A stretch of DNA of 64,000 nucleotides from Pseudomonadales bacterium (GTDB lineage: Bacteria > Pseudomonadota > Gammaproteobacteria > Pseudomonadales > Azotimanducaceae). The stretch lies in assembly GCA_028281885.1 (NCBI GenBank), contig JANQJA010000016.1:62001-126000 (forward strand). The letters run 5' to 3'. Of this stretch, positions 38,327 through 47,920 are shown one piece after another (the first letter of the stretch is position 1; each line of letters opens with the position of its first letter). Both the position numbers and the translations under genes were made by a program. The notes beneath the pieces were generated by a model. It worked only from the letters and a program-made list of their open reading frames with translations. It was not told the DNA's origin and did no database searches.

Positions 38327-39510
38327 GGGTTCTGCATGTGAGCGAGCGCGATGGCATGGGCGGTGCCCATACCGTTGCCCGACGACTGCGGGACGCTCAG
38401 CGTGAGGCGGGCATCAGCGCGGAGCTTCTGTCTCAGCGAGTGAGTAATCCACTTACGATCCGTGCGGCGCCGGGATGGCTGGCGCCATTTCGCCCCCGGA
38501 TCGATGCGATTCCATACCGCCTGCATCGTAAAGAAGCTGGTGAGCATTTTTCGGTTAACTGGTTGCCGGGCACCCTTAACCGGATTGTTGGCGATTACCG
38601 TCCTGATGTCTTACACCTGCATTGGATCAACGGCGGTTTCGTGCGCCTTGAGCAACTGCCGAGGCTGGACGTACCCGTCGTATGGACGCTGCACGATTGC
38701 TGGCCGTTTACCGGAGGTTGCCATATTCCCTATGACTGCGTCGGGTATGAGCAACAATGCGGCCATTGTCCGAAACTGGCAGCCGACAGGGAACGGGACC
38801 TGTCACGTTCAGTGTGGCAGCGAAAAGCGAGCAGCTGGCGCGGTTGGCATCCGACCATTGTGGCACCCAGCGCCTGGATGGCAGAGAAGGCCAGGTCGAG
38901 CCGACTGTTCCGTGATCTGGCTATTCATGTTGTCGCCAACGGTGCGGACGGCGCTACCTTTAAACCTGATGTCAGCCGGCAGGTCAATGACACCAAACGG
39001 ATTCTGCTCGGCTCTGCCGATCTGTCGGATCGGAACAAGGGCATGGATCAACTGGCGGCGGTGCTCACCGGGCTGTCAGCTCGGTTCACAGGGGACCTTG
39101 AGGTGGTGGCGACAGGAACCAATCCGGTGATGCCAACAGGGCGTTGGCGCAATGTGAATCTCGGGTTTGTCGAAGACGAATCGGAACTGGCAGCAGTCTA
39201 TGGCGAGTCCGATGTGTTTTTGTCGTTGTCTCGTTCCGAAAACCTGCCGACGGCCATCATCGAGTCGTTGGCATGTGGGACGGCGGCGGTCGCGTTTGAT
39301 ACAGGGGGAACAAACGAGATTCTGACCCATCGCCATGATGGCTTTCTTGTGCCGTCGGGTGATCTGAATGGCGTGGTGGAGGGGCTGTTGTGGGCGCTGT
39401 CCACGCCGCCACCGGCAGAAGTCTGTCGACGTACGTTTGAATCCCGGTTCTTGCTGGAAGACAGTTGTACTGCCTATCTGTCGATCTACCGCGAATTGAT
39501 TGACGCCTGA
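38323..39510 (+). CDS. GT4-family glycosyltransferase
   Basis: About 395 residues with a GT-B fold. The N-terminus MRVLHVSERDGMGGAHTVAR has the Gly-rich acceptor loop. WTLHDCWPFTGGCHIP and CPKLA are typical of the GT4 branch found in colanic-acid and capsule loci. The C-terminal donor domain has SLSRSENLPTAIIESLACG with the E-x7-E motif. TTG 38323 is taken as the start (GGGAG 38313-38317 upstream, overlap with the deacetylase stop); GTG 38317 is the alternative. The 3' end overlaps the convergent capA-type gene by 25 bp. Confidence 0.87.
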   Translation: MRVLHVSERDGMGGAHTVARRLRDAQREAGISAELLSQRVSNPLTIRAAPGWLAPFRPRIDAIPYRLHRKEAGEHFSVNWLPGTLNRIVGDYRPDVLHLHWINGGFVRLEQLPRLDVPVVWTLHDCWPFTGGCHIPYDCVGYEQQCGHCPKLAADRERDLSRSVWQRKASSWRGWHPTIVAPSAWMAEKARSSRLFRDLAIHVVANGADGATFKPDVSRQVNDTKRILLGSADLSDRNKGMDQLAAVLTGLSARFTGDLEVVATGTNPVMPTGRWRNVNLGFVEDESELAAVYGESDVFLSLSRSENLPTAIIESLACGTAAVAFDTGGTNEILTHRHDGFLVPSGDLNGVVEGLLWALSTPPPAEVCRRTFESRFLLEDSCTAYLSIYRELIDA

Positions 39511-40613
39511 GTTTCCAGAACCCGTAGCGCACGCTCGACCGCCCATCGGTGAGATTCGATGCTTAGGTTGTGTAACAACAGGAGGCGGTTTTCATCATAG
39601 ACTTTTGTGGGCCGACGAAAGTAGGCAACCAGTCTGCGGAGAAGCTTCAAAAAAGTCTGCGAACTCGGAGCGAGGCCGGTTCCCATCAGCGCGCGTTGGT
39701 AGTAGGGGGCGTAAACCTCTTCCCACAAAACCAGGCAAATGTTGTCGATCTCCTCGAGATAGCCGGGGTCCGACAATTTGCGGGAGAGTTGCTCGAACTC
39801 GTTCAGGCTGTCGTCGTCGATGTCCCGCGTATCATCGTTGTTGTTCAGCATCAGCGGCGTTGAAGTTAATCCGCCATCCGTGACCTCGACTGATAGTACC
39901 GCGCCAGAGCCAGTCGACATGCCGCTCATCCAGAAATTGCCGAGACTGAAAAAGATCTCCTTGTCCCGATAACGTTCCATGCCCTGCACCACATGAGGGT
40001 GATGCGCGAGGACAAGATCCGCGCCGAGGTCGATCAGTTCCCGGTAGGTACTGCGCCATTCCGGTAGCGGCAACTCGACCATCTCAAGTCCCGCATGAAC
40101 CTGAACGATCACCAGGTCGTACTGTTCGGCGCTACGGCGCACCATGTCCCGGGTCAGGGGATGGCCCACCCACGCGTAGCCGGGGAAACCCGGCTCAGTC
40201 ATGGCACCAAACTGGGCCTCTGCTACAGCCATCAGGGCAATTTGCTGCCCGTTGATCCTGATGATGCGAGGTTGATACGCGCTTTCCATATCGAGTCCTG
40301 CGCCCATTCCCGCTGTATCACCGATAGCATCCAGCGTGAACTTCAGTGCACCGGAACCGCCATCCATGATGTGATTGTTGGCTAACGAGAAGTGGGTGAT
40401 TCCCCAGCTGCGTGCCATCGCGACGGCGTCAGCTGTTTGTTCCAGGTGCGGGCCGGCCTTGGGCAATCGCGAAGCAGTATCGCAGGGAAGAGGGGCTTCA
40501 AAATTGCAGCAAACGAGTTGGGCATCTCGCAGTCGCTGCGACAGGCCTGGCCCGATAACCGGCGCCGCAGCTTCGCCGAATCGGAGATCGCCAAGAAACA
40601 GCAGATCCGTCAT
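39486..40613 (-). CDS. CapA-family metallophosphatase-like protein
   Basis: The 375-residue protein has the CapA/PgsA pattern: LLFLGDLRFGE at the start, FSLANNHIMDGG, VQVHAGLEMVELP, LVLAHHPHVVQGMERY and FFSLGNFW. These residues bind two metals in the calcineurin-like fold. CapA proteins take part in poly-gamma-glutamate capsule synthesis and in some polysaccharide loci, with an unclear reaction. No signal peptide or anchor is visible, unlike many CapA proteins. It overlaps the asparagine-synthetase-like gene by 4 bp, and that gene overlaps the flippase by 4 bp: a tight three-gene unit. Confidence 0.85.
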   Translation of the reverse strand: MTDLLFLGDLRFGEAAAPVIGPGLSQRLRDAQLVCCNFEAPLPCDTASRLPKAGPHLEQTADAVAMARSWGITHFSLANNHIMDGGSGALKFTLDAIGDTAGMGAGLDMESAYQPRIIRINGQQIALMAVAEAQFGAMTEPGFPGYAWVGHPLTRDMVRRSAEQYDLVIVQVHAGLEMVELPLPEWRSTYRELIDLGADLVLAHHPHVVQGMERYRDKEIFFSLGNFWMSGMSTGSGAVLSVEVTDGGLTSTPLMLNNNDDTRDIDDDSLNEFEQLSRKLSDPGYLEEIDNICLVLWEEVYAPYYQRALMGTGLAPSSQTFLKLLRRLVAYFRRPTKVYDENRLLLLHNLSIESHRWAVERALRVLETQASINSR

Positions 40614-42373
40614 CGCATTCCATCCAGTTGCAGGTCATAGGCCAGTGCCTGGAGCGTGGTCAGGCGACAGTAGCTGATCACATCACCGTTCCAGGCCTGT
40701 TGGTACAACGATTCTACACTGGCTCGACCGCCGAACAGTTCGAGAAACTCTGTCATGTCCGGATTAGTTTCGAGTAGCGGGAAAAAACCGCCGGTTCCTG
40801 CATGACGAGTGGCGCGGAGGTTGAACTCTATTGGCTCGTTCCGGTAGGTGGTTGGTAACAGCGCAGCCAGATGCAGTCGGCGTAGTAAGCGGGCCAACAG
40901 GAACAGGGCAGTTTCCGCGCTGTTTCCGAGCGCCTTGATACCGTTGCTGTTCGAGACAATCCGCGCCATGGTGGGATAGTGCTTGAGCAACATCAGCTCG
41001 ACCGCCCGACGGTCCCAGAGATGATCTCTGCTGAGTGACATGAAGAAGCTGGCATAGTCAGTGTTCATGTGCGGGCTTGAGACTTCGGTCAGCCATTCAA
41101 ACGTTCTCGGATAGTAGCCGATAAAGTTGCGCTGGCGAGTCCAGACATCGAACATCACGGCCTTTTGAAAAACTTCACCGTCAAACAGGTCAAATGCCTG
41201 GCGGAATCTGCTTTCCGCGGACTCCAGATAGCTGCGCCCCTCGAAGAACGGCAGTGTCTGCAGCAGGCTGTCCGGCCAGAACGAACTCTGGAAAAAATGA
41301 TCCATTGCTGTCGTCAGCGAATCATTGTTGCTGTGAATGCGGAGTGTGCCATTGTGTTGTCCGGCCGGCACGCCGGTCATAAATCCCGACGTCAGGCGAG
41401 GGACGCCATTGTCGAGCAGGGGCCGAATCTGGTCGAAGAATTCGAGTTGATACATGCCATGCATATGCAAGGATGCGCCAAATATGTCGCCGATGGCTTC
41501 AATACGGGACCGGGCAAGAAACTGGCAGGGAAGGTCGATGAACTGCCAGGATACATTGGCGGTGCTTGCCAGGCGCCGGGCAGCTTCCACTTCAATTGCG
41601 CCCGGCGCACCGTAGGTAAAGCAGCGCGTTTTGGCCTGCAGGGTTGGATCGGAAGCTAGTACACAAAAGATCAGGCGCGAGTCATAGCCGGAACTGAGTG
41701 GCAGCAGGATCTGTTGGGCTGAGTTGAGGGAGCGTGTGATCAGCGCACGATTGAGTTCAAAAAAGTCATCGGCGATCTGGTCATCGGTCCTGTCGGCGAG
41801 ATCTTCAGATGCCCTGACTGTCTCAAGATAGTGGTCAGCCACGTGATTGCCGCTGGCATCGAGCACGAGTCTGTGGTCCGGCAAGGTCTGACGGATATGT
41901 CGCCAGGCGGTTTCGTCCCAGATGAAGTGGGAATACCGAAGGAATCCGTAGACGTTTTCGGGACTTAGATCATTGAGGGTGGTACCCGATGCCAGCCGGG
42001 TGCAGGGTTCGATGGTAGATAGTGCGAGTCCGTCTCTTGCCGAGTAATAAGCCGGGATTGACCCGGCGTAGTCGCTTTCGACAGCAAATTCGCTGCCTGT
42101 CACTGTCACTTTCAGGAACCGGTCCCAGTCAACTGGCTGTTCGGCGATCGGGCCGATCTCCAGCTCAATGGTTTCACCTGGGTCACGACTTGACGGAGAG
42201 TCGGTGGATTGGTGCCGGGATACCCAGTGCAGGATGAACCAATCTGTGGTGGCGGTCTGATGCGTGAGCTGGTGGCGTTCGGCCAGGTCGTGGAGATGCT
42301 GCACGGCGCGCAACTGGCGCGGCTGCGGCAGTGTTCTGGCCAGAACGAGACAGGCGATGGCTCGACGCTTCAT
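40610..42373 (-). CDS. Asparagine-synthetase-like protein without glutaminase Cys
   Basis: In this 587-residue protein the C-terminal ATP-pyrophosphatase domain carries the PP-loop LLPLSSGYDSRLIF near residue 221. The N-terminal part resembles a degenerate class II amidotransferase domain (DYAGSIPAYYSARDGLALST), but the protein starts MKRRAIACL, not MCGI, so the glutaminase nucleophile is missing. It probably activates a carboxylate as acyl-adenylate and uses ammonia or another amine. Proteins of this kind in O-antigen and capsule loci are suspected of amidating uronic acids. Its operon partners are a flippase and CapA. Confidence 0.82.
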   Translation of the reverse strand: MKRRAIACLVLARTLPQPRQLRAVQHLHDLAERHQLTHQTATTDWFILHWVSRHQSTDSPSSRDPGETIELEIGPIAEQPVDWDRFLKVTVTGSEFAVESDYAGSIPAYYSARDGLALSTIEPCTRLASGTTLNDLSPENVYGFLRYSHFIWDETAWRHIRQTLPDHRLVLDASGNHVADHYLETVRASEDLADRTDDQIADDFFELNRALITRSLNSAQQILLPLSSGYDSRLIFCVLASDPTLQAKTRCFTYGAPGAIEVEAARRLASTANVSWQFIDLPCQFLARSRIEAIGDIFGASLHMHGMYQLEFFDQIRPLLDNGVPRLTSGFMTGVPAGQHNGTLRIHSNNDSLTTAMDHFFQSSFWPDSLLQTLPFFEGRSYLESAESRFRQAFDLFDGEVFQKAVMFDVWTRQRNFIGYYPRTFEWLTEVSSPHMNTDYASFFMSLSRDHLWDRRAVELMLLKHYPTMARIVSNSNGIKALGNSAETALFLLARLLRRLHLAALLPTTYRNEPIEFNLRATRHAGTGGFFPLLETNPDMTEFLELFGGRASVESLYQQAWNGDVISYCRLTTLQALAYDLQLDGMR

Positions 42374-43692
42374 CCACGAATCCTGATCAGATTAAGCGAG
42401 ACGGGTACCGCCAGCAGGATATGACGGACGCTTGGTCTTGTGGCTGGAATCAGCGCTGGAATCATCAGCACCGTTGTCACCTGGGTAACGACCGTAGCGA
42501 CCACCGCACCGGTAAGACCGTGAATTGGAATCAGCCAGAGATTGAGCAGGATGTTGAGCAGGGCGCCGATACCGACATAGTAGAAACTGTAGCGCTGCAG
42601 GTTCTCCATAATCAGCCAGCGACCACGGGCGAGACCCAGGGTGGCGAGTACGCCTCCCCAGATATGAACCAGCAGGATGAATGAGGCATCAGCGTAGGGT
42701 TCACCAAACAATGTTGTAATGATCCATGGGGCGGTGAATGTCACCGGTATCGCGACGCCGATGCCCACGGCGATCAGGATCGCATACAGCTTGTGCAGCC
42801 GGATGAGATAGGTCGTCGGGTTGCGGGAACGGTCGCGAATAATGGTGGGAAAGGCGGAAGCGACAATGGCAGCAGGCAGGAACAACCAGGCTTCGCTGAA
42901 CCGGACCGCAACGGAATAGATGCCCACCGCCGTATCGTCAATCATCCTGCCCAGCATGACCTGGTCGATTCGGGTGTAGATGAGAATGGCGACGCTTGAA
43001 AGCAACAGTGGAAAACCGGCGACCAACAACTCCCGTGCCCGCTTGAATGTCGCTTCAAGTCGTGTCCTTGCGCGAACGAGATAGACCGCAGTCAGACCGA
43101 CGGCGATCAGACCAGCCTCGACGACGGTTGCCAGTACGAACCAGATGAGCGGGGCTCCGTTCAGAATCAACAGGACCCGAACCAGGGCGATGATCAGAAC
43201 GGCTGAAGTCTCCATCCAAACGACAAACTTGGACTCCACCTCGGCTTCGAACCAGTATTTGAATACATCGCTGATGCGCAACAGGATGGTGCCACTCAGG
43301 ACAGCCGTCAGCAGTCTGGTCAGGTCGCCTTCGGGGCGCAGGGCTGCAGCGGCGATGAGCAGCATCACGACGCTGGCGACGCTGCCAAGGAACTGCAATG
43401 CGAGCGTGGTGCCCATGGTTGTTCCTGCGGCGTCGGGACGAGCCACCAGATCGCGAACGACGATATCCCTCAGTCCCAGCGGTGCGAGACCGGCAAACAG
43501 GGCGGTGAGGGCGAGGCAGTAACTCAGCGTGCCGTACTGGCTTGGCCCGAGGTATCGGGCGACCCAGATGCCGACGGAGAAGGCGACGAGCGCCCTGATG
43601 ATCCGGTCGCTGACGAGCCAGGAAACGTTGCTTAGCGCTTTCGTCAGGTTTGGTCGATGGCGGAATGAGTTTGGCAGCAGTTCCTTCACCAC
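42370..43692 (-). CDS. Oligosaccharide flippase (Wzx-like, MOP superfamily)
   Basis: The 440-residue integral membrane protein has about 12-14 hydrophobic segments. It starts with a polar tail then NVSWLVSDRIIRALVAFSVGIWVARYLGPSQYGTLSY, the conserved first helices of Wzx/RfbX flippases. A second typical stretch is IYTRIDQVMLGRMIDDTAVG. It flips lipid-linked repeat units across the inner membrane. It heads the unit flippase / Asn-synthetase-like / CapA, divergent from the WbpL-type gene. The divergent gap of 177 bp shows no strong promoter pair. Confidence 0.9.
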   Translation of the reverse strand: MVKELLPNSFRHRPNLTKALSNVSWLVSDRIIRALVAFSVGIWVARYLGPSQYGTLSYCLALTALFAGLAPLGLRDIVVRDLVARPDAAGTTMGTTLALQFLGSVASVVMLLIAAAALRPEGDLTRLLTAVLSGTILLRISDVFKYWFEAEVESKFVVWMETSAVLIIALVRVLLILNGAPLIWFVLATVVEAGLIAVGLTAVYLVRARTRLEATFKRARELLVAGFPLLLSSVAILIYTRIDQVMLGRMIDDTAVGIYSVAVRFSEAWLFLPAAIVASAFPTIIRDRSRNPTTYLIRLHKLYAILIAVGIGVAIPVTFTAPWIITTLFGEPYADASFILLVHIWGGVLATLGLARGRWLIMENLQRYSFYYVGIGALLNILLNLWLIPIHGLTGAVVATVVTQVTTVLMIPALIPATRPSVRHILLAVPVSLNLIRIRG

Positions 43693-43869
43693 GGTATTTT
43701 CAGTGCGATCCCGATCGGCTTCATTCTTGCGCCAGAATGCCGGACCCCGGCGAGACTGACGTTCTTGCTACGCAGGTCGTTTTGGACATTGGATTGGAAC
43801 CCTGCTGGCGACGGTTCAGTCTAGCATGCGCGCGAAACGCTCCGTTGATGGCCCTGCTACACTAACCCG

Positions 43870-44871
43870 ATGGGGGATACGCACGAACAACTGGCGCTCG
43901 TCTGCATGGTCCTGGTCCCGCTCGGTTGGATCGCGGCGGAAATGTATTGGCGCCTTGCGATTCGGGTTCGTTTGCTGGCCCATCCGAATCATCGAAGTGC
44001 CCATGTGTCGTCGACGCCGACAGGCGCGGGATTAGCATTTATCCTGGTCTGGCTGATCGGTGTGGCCTTTCTGGATCTGTGGTCCGTCGCTTTACTGGCG
44101 GCGGTGGGTGCCGGACTGATCGGGTTTTGTGATGACGTTCGGTCGTTGCCTGTGACGATCAGGGCTATCGGCTACGCGACCTGTAGCGTGATAGCTGTTT
44201 TGGCGATCGGGTTTCCGACACTCAATCTGGCAGGACATCTTGTCGATCTGGGGTGGATGGGTTTGCTGTTCGGCGGCTTGTCACTGCTTTGGTTGCAGAA
44301 TCTCTATAACTTCATGGATGGCATGGATGGTATTGCCATATCGGAAGCAGTTTTCGTGCTCGCCGGCGTGATGATGATTGGTGGAATATCGATGTTACCG
44401 CTATTGCTGCTGTGTGCCTGTCTGGGATTTCTGGTGGTTAACTGGCCCCCGGCGAAGGTCTTTATGGGAGATGCAGGCGCCAGTTTCCTGGGTTTGTTGA
44501 TGGGTGTGTTTGCGTTGATGGAAGTCTCGGTGAGTGTCTGGGTCTGGATGATTCTGCTTGCTGTTTTCACCAGCGATGCGTGCCTGACAATTGTCACGAG
44601 GGGTTTGCGAAGAGAGCGTATCTACGAGGCTCATCACCTGCACGCGTATCAACACCTGATGCGCCGATTTGGCGCCAGACAAACACTGTATGTTGTTTGG
44701 TCAATCAATCTGTTCTGGTTGTTACCGCTCGCTCTGCTTGCTGACCGTTTTCCGGATTTGTCGCTCTATCTGTTAATATCTGCAGTTTTACCCCTCCTGG
44801 TCGCTGAGTTTCTGAGTGGCGCAGGGAACCTCGAACCGAGACTGGATGTCATCAAAACCGGTGGACGCTGA
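43870..44871 (+). CDS. Undecaprenyl-phosphate glycosyl-1-phosphate transferase (WecA/WbpL type)
   Basis: This 333-residue membrane protein of the MraY/WecA family has about ten helices. Cytoplasmic motifs are present: SAHVSSTPTGAGLAF, GFCDDVRSLPVTIRA with the Asp pair, NLYNFMDGMDGIA, KVFMGDAGASFLGLLMG and HHLHAYQHLMRRFG. It starts repeat-unit synthesis by moving sugar 1-phosphate (GlcNAc or a QuiNAc/FucNAc derivative) to undecaprenyl phosphate. It overlaps the WbpM-type gene by 26 bp; wbpL-wbpM is the familiar pair from P. aeruginosa O-antigen loci. Confidence 0.92.
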   Translation: MGDTHEQLALVCMVLVPLGWIAAEMYWRLAIRVRLLAHPNHRSAHVSSTPTGAGLAFILVWLIGVAFLDLWSVALLAAVGAGLIGFCDDVRSLPVTIRAIGYATCSVIAVLAIGFPTLNLAGHLVDLGWMGLLFGGLSLLWLQNLYNFMDGMDGIAISEAVFVLAGVMMIGGISMLPLLLLCACLGFLVVNWPPAKVFMGDAGASFLGLLMGVFALMEVSVSVWVWMILLAVFTSDACLTIVTRGLRRERIYEAHHLHAYQHLMRRFGARQTLYVVWSINLFWLLPLALLADRFPDLSLYLLISAVLPLLVAEFLSGAGNLEPRLDVIKTGGR

Positions 44872-46783
44872 AACGCCGCTTTCGGACCGTAACAAACGGC
44901 TGTTGTTAATGGCGGCGGATGGCGTGTTTCTGCCACTCGCGCTCTGGGTTGCTGTGGTGCTGCGCTATGGCAATCTGTACCAGGACGTCTCATCGTTCTG
45001 GTGGCTGTTCCCCGGTGTTGGGCTGATCGGCGTTGCAGGGTTCTATCGATTTAATCTCTATCGCGCCATTGTTCGATACATTGGACCAAGCTCCATGTTG
45101 CCGGTGGTTCAGGGCGTCACCCTCGCGGCTATCGGCGTTTCCCTTTTGGCCTATCTTTCGGGGGTTACCTCTTTCCCGCGTTCAGCGCCGGCCATCTTCT
45201 GGTTTATTGCGATCCTGCTGGTGGGTGGAAGCCGGCTGATTATCCGTACCGTGTTCTACGGGTTTAATCATGGTTACCTCACGCGGGAGCCGGTTGCCAT
45301 TTATGGTGCCGGGGAAACCGGCGCGCAACTGGCGATGGCCCTGCTCAATGATTCGAGTTTCATGCCGGCCGCATTTATCGATGATAATCCGTCGATGCGG
45401 AAGCACACGATTCATGGTGTGCGTGTCTATGACTCGGCGAATGTCGACCGACTGGTCTATGAGCGCGGGATTAAACAGATCTTTCTTGCCATTCCGTCGG
45501 CAACATCAGCCCAGCGCAAGGCGATCCTTGAACAACTGGCCGAATTGCCGGTACATATCCGCACGGTACCCAGTTTCGGTGAACTCATTTCAGGCGCGGC
45601 AATCAATGAGGTCGAGGAGATCGAAATCAGTGACCTGCTGGGCCGTGAGGTCATACCACCCGAATCAGGTTTGCTCAGACATTCCATTGAGGGCCGGTCG
45701 GTCATGGTGACCGGTGCTGGTGGGACGATTGGTTCTGAGTTGTGTCGGCAGATCCTGCGCCAGGGCCCCGAGCGCCTGGTGGTGTTCGATAACTCGGAGT
45801 TTGCACTACATAACCTCGAGAACGAGCTTTGCCTGATTGCCGGCGAAACCGAGCTGGTCTGCCTGCTGGGTTCGGTTTTGAACTACGGTCACCTGACCAT
45901 GGCCATGGACGATTTTGGTGTTCAGACGGTCTATCACGCAGCGGCCTACAAGCATGTGCCAATGGTCGAGCGCAATGTGATTGAAGGTGTTCGAAATAAC
46001 GTCGTGGGTACCTGGAACGCCGTGCGGGCGGCGCATACCAATCGTGTGGATGAGTTTGTACTGATATCCACGGACAAGGCGGTTAGGCCGACCAATGTCA
46101 TGGGAGCCACCAAGCGACTGGCCGAGATGGTGGTCCAGGCTTATGCGTCAGAGGTTCGAGATACCCGTTTCTGTATGGTTCGCTTTGGCAATGTGCTGCG
46201 TTCGAGCGGGTCTGTGGTGCCCTTGTTTGAGGCCCAGATTCTCGCCGGCGGTCCGGTCCAGGTCACTCACAAGGACACCACCCGGTACTTTATGACGGCC
46301 TCGGAGGCGGCGGAGCTTGTGATTCAGGCGGGAGCGATGTCGCAGGGAGGTGAGCTCTATGTGCTGGACATGGGTGAGCCGGTGAGAATCAATGATCTGG
46401 CCAAGAAGATGATCCATCTGCATGGCAAGGAAGTGGTGATCGAACGCAGTCCTGGCGAAGACGAAATAGAGATCGAATATATCGGGTTGCGACCCGGTGA
46501 GAAGCTGCATGAGGAACTGATTATCGGTCAGCATGTGACCGGTACGCAGCATCCCAAGATCCTGATGGCTGACGAGGAGATGCTGGGGTTCGAAGTGATC
46601 GAAGAGGTTTGTGCGCAGCTGGAAGTATCCTGCGAAAGCGCTGACTATCTCCAGGTCCAGCAGACACTGGAAAGATATGTCACCGGGTATCGAATGATTG
46701 ATCGTGCTGTTGATCCTGTGCTGAAGGCTGAATTGTCCAAGCGTGAGCATTCCAACGTCACGCAGTTCAAGAAAGAGGACTGA
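44846..46783 (+). CDS. UDP-sugar 4,6-dehydratase, WbpM/CapD type
   Basis: About 645 residues. The N-terminal third has four hydrophobic helices and a first Rossmann region (VAIYGAGETGAQLAMALL). The C-terminal dehydratase has GAGGTIGSELCRQILRQGP, YHAAAYKHVPMVE, and ISTDKAVRPTNVMGATKRLA. In the last, Met replaces the usual catalytic Tyr (the S-M-K arrangement reported for WbpM). It would convert UDP-GlcNAc to the 4-keto-6-deoxy sugar at the membrane. The ATG at 44846 is used; an upstream TTG (44816) lies deeper in the previous gene. No reductase or epimerase partner is adjacent; the one at 7718 is a candidate. Confidence 0.92.
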   Translation: MSSKPVDAETPLSDRNKRLLLMAADGVFLPLALWVAVVLRYGNLYQDVSSFWWLFPGVGLIGVAGFYRFNLYRAIVRYIGPSSMLPVVQGVTLAAIGVSLLAYLSGVTSFPRSAPAIFWFIAILLVGGSRLIIRTVFYGFNHGYLTREPVAIYGAGETGAQLAMALLNDSSFMPAAFIDDNPSMRKHTIHGVRVYDSANVDRLVYERGIKQIFLAIPSATSAQRKAILEQLAELPVHIRTVPSFGELISGAAINEVEEIEISDLLGREVIPPESGLLRHSIEGRSVMVTGAGGTIGSELCRQILRQGPERLVVFDNSEFALHNLENELCLIAGETELVCLLGSVLNYGHLTMAMDDFGVQTVYHAAAYKHVPMVERNVIEGVRNNVVGTWNAVRAAHTNRVDEFVLISTDKAVRPTNVMGATKRLAEMVVQAYASEVRDTRFCMVRFGNVLRSSGSVVPLFEAQILAGGPVQVTHKDTTRYFMTASEAAELVIQAGAMSQGGELYVLDMGEPVRINDLAKKMIHLHGKEVVIERSPGEDEIEIEYIGLRPGEKLHEELIIGQHVTGTQHPKILMADEEMLGFEVIEEVCAQLEVSCESADYLQVQQTLERYVTGYRMIDRAVDPVLKAELSKREHSNVTQFKKED

Positions 46784-47920
46784 TTGACGCAACGTCGCCC
46801 TCGCATACTCCACGTGTTTCGCACCTATCTGCCGGATACACGTGGAGGAATTCAGGAAGTGATTCGTCAGATTTGCGTTAGCACCGCCAGGCTGGGCGCG
46901 GAGAATCGTATCTTCACACCCAGCCCGTCTCCGGAACCCCAATGCATCGAAGGCGACGGTGCCAGAACAATCAGGGTTCCGCTCAATTTCGAGATTCAAT
47001 CCTGCGGTTTCTGCATCACAGGTCTGGCTGAATTTCGCCGCCAGGTGGCCTGGGCGGATGTGGTCCACTACCACTTTCCGTGGCCTTTTCAGGACTTGAT
47101 GCATTTTGTTTGCCGGGTGAAGAAGCCAACGTTGCTGACGTATCATGCCGATGTCATGCGCCAGCAGCGACTTCTGAAGCTATATGGGCCGCTGATGAAT
47201 CTGTTTCTCGATCGGGTTGATTGCATTGCGCCAACGTCCGACATCTATGTTGAGACCAGCGAAGTGCTGACCCGAAGGCGAGACAAGTTGTGTGTCATCC
47301 CGCTGGGTATTGACGAACAGACTTACCCGCGTCCGGATACCGACAGCATCACTGACGTGCGTCGTCAATACGGTGAGGGTTTCTTTCTTTTTGTTGGCAT
47401 GCTCCGTTACTACAAGTCGTTGGACGTACTGGTCCGGGCATGTTCGTTAACGGATGCCAGGGTCGTCATCGCAGGCATTGGGCCGCTGGCAGCGGAGCTC
47501 AAATCGCTGAGTCGTTCACTGGGCCTGAACAACCTGGTGTTTGCAGGGAAAGTGAGCGATGACGAGAAGATGGCGATGCTGCAACTGTCGCGGGCACTGG
47601 TCTTTCCTAGTCACAATCGGGCAGAGGCTTTCGGCGTCACGTTGCTGGAGGCAGCCATGTGCGGCAAACCGCTGATCACGGCGAACATTGAGTCCGGCAT
47701 GAAGTGGGTCAACATTGACGGTGAAACCGGCGTGCAGGTGGCGCCGGACGATCCGGCGTCACTGGCGGAGGCGCTTGACAGACTCGCCGCCGACGATCGT
47801 TTATGCCAACAACTGGGTTCCGGTGCACGCGCAAGATTCGAGCGGTTGTTTAGTGCGGAGGAGATGGGTCGACGTTATATGGATGCGTACGAGCGTGTGC
47901 TAGACAGGCACAGTCGGTGA
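46784..47920 (+). CDS. GT4-family glycosyltransferase
   Basis: The 378-residue GT-B enzyme begins RPRILHVFRTYLPDTRGGIQ (acceptor loop), passes through LLTYHADVMRQQ and VIPLGIDEQTYP, and has the donor motif EAFGVTLLEAAMCGKPLIT with E-x7-E. It directly follows the WbpM-type gene (TGA-TTG), with AAAGAGGA as ribosome site, and overlaps the next GT4 by 4 bp. It resembles transferases that add hexoses from GDP- or UDP-donors in O-antigen assembly. Specificity cannot be told. Confidence 0.87.
   Translation: MTQRRPRILHVFRTYLPDTRGGIQEVIRQICVSTARLGAENRIFTPSPSPEPQCIEGDGARTIRVPLNFEIQSCGFCITGLAEFRRQVAWADVVHYHFPWPFQDLMHFVCRVKKPTLLTYHADVMRQQRLLKLYGPLMNLFLDRVDCIAPTSDIYVETSEVLTRRRDKLCVIPLGIDEQTYPRPDTDSITDVRRQYGEGFFLFVGMLRYYKSLDVLVRACSLTDARVVIAGIGPLAAELKSLSRSLGLNNLVFAGKVSDDEKMAMLQLSRALVFPSHNRAEAFGVTLLEAAMCGKPLITANIESGMKWVNIDGETGVQVAPDDPASLAEALDRLAADDRLCQQLGSGARARFERLFSAEEMGRRYMDAYERVLDRHSR

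Noticed and set aside
46148-47146. 332-codon minus-strand frame spanning the WbpM-type gene and the next GT4
   Set aside because: Both overlapped genes are certain from motifs. The antisense product has no known pattern and crosses a gene boundary.
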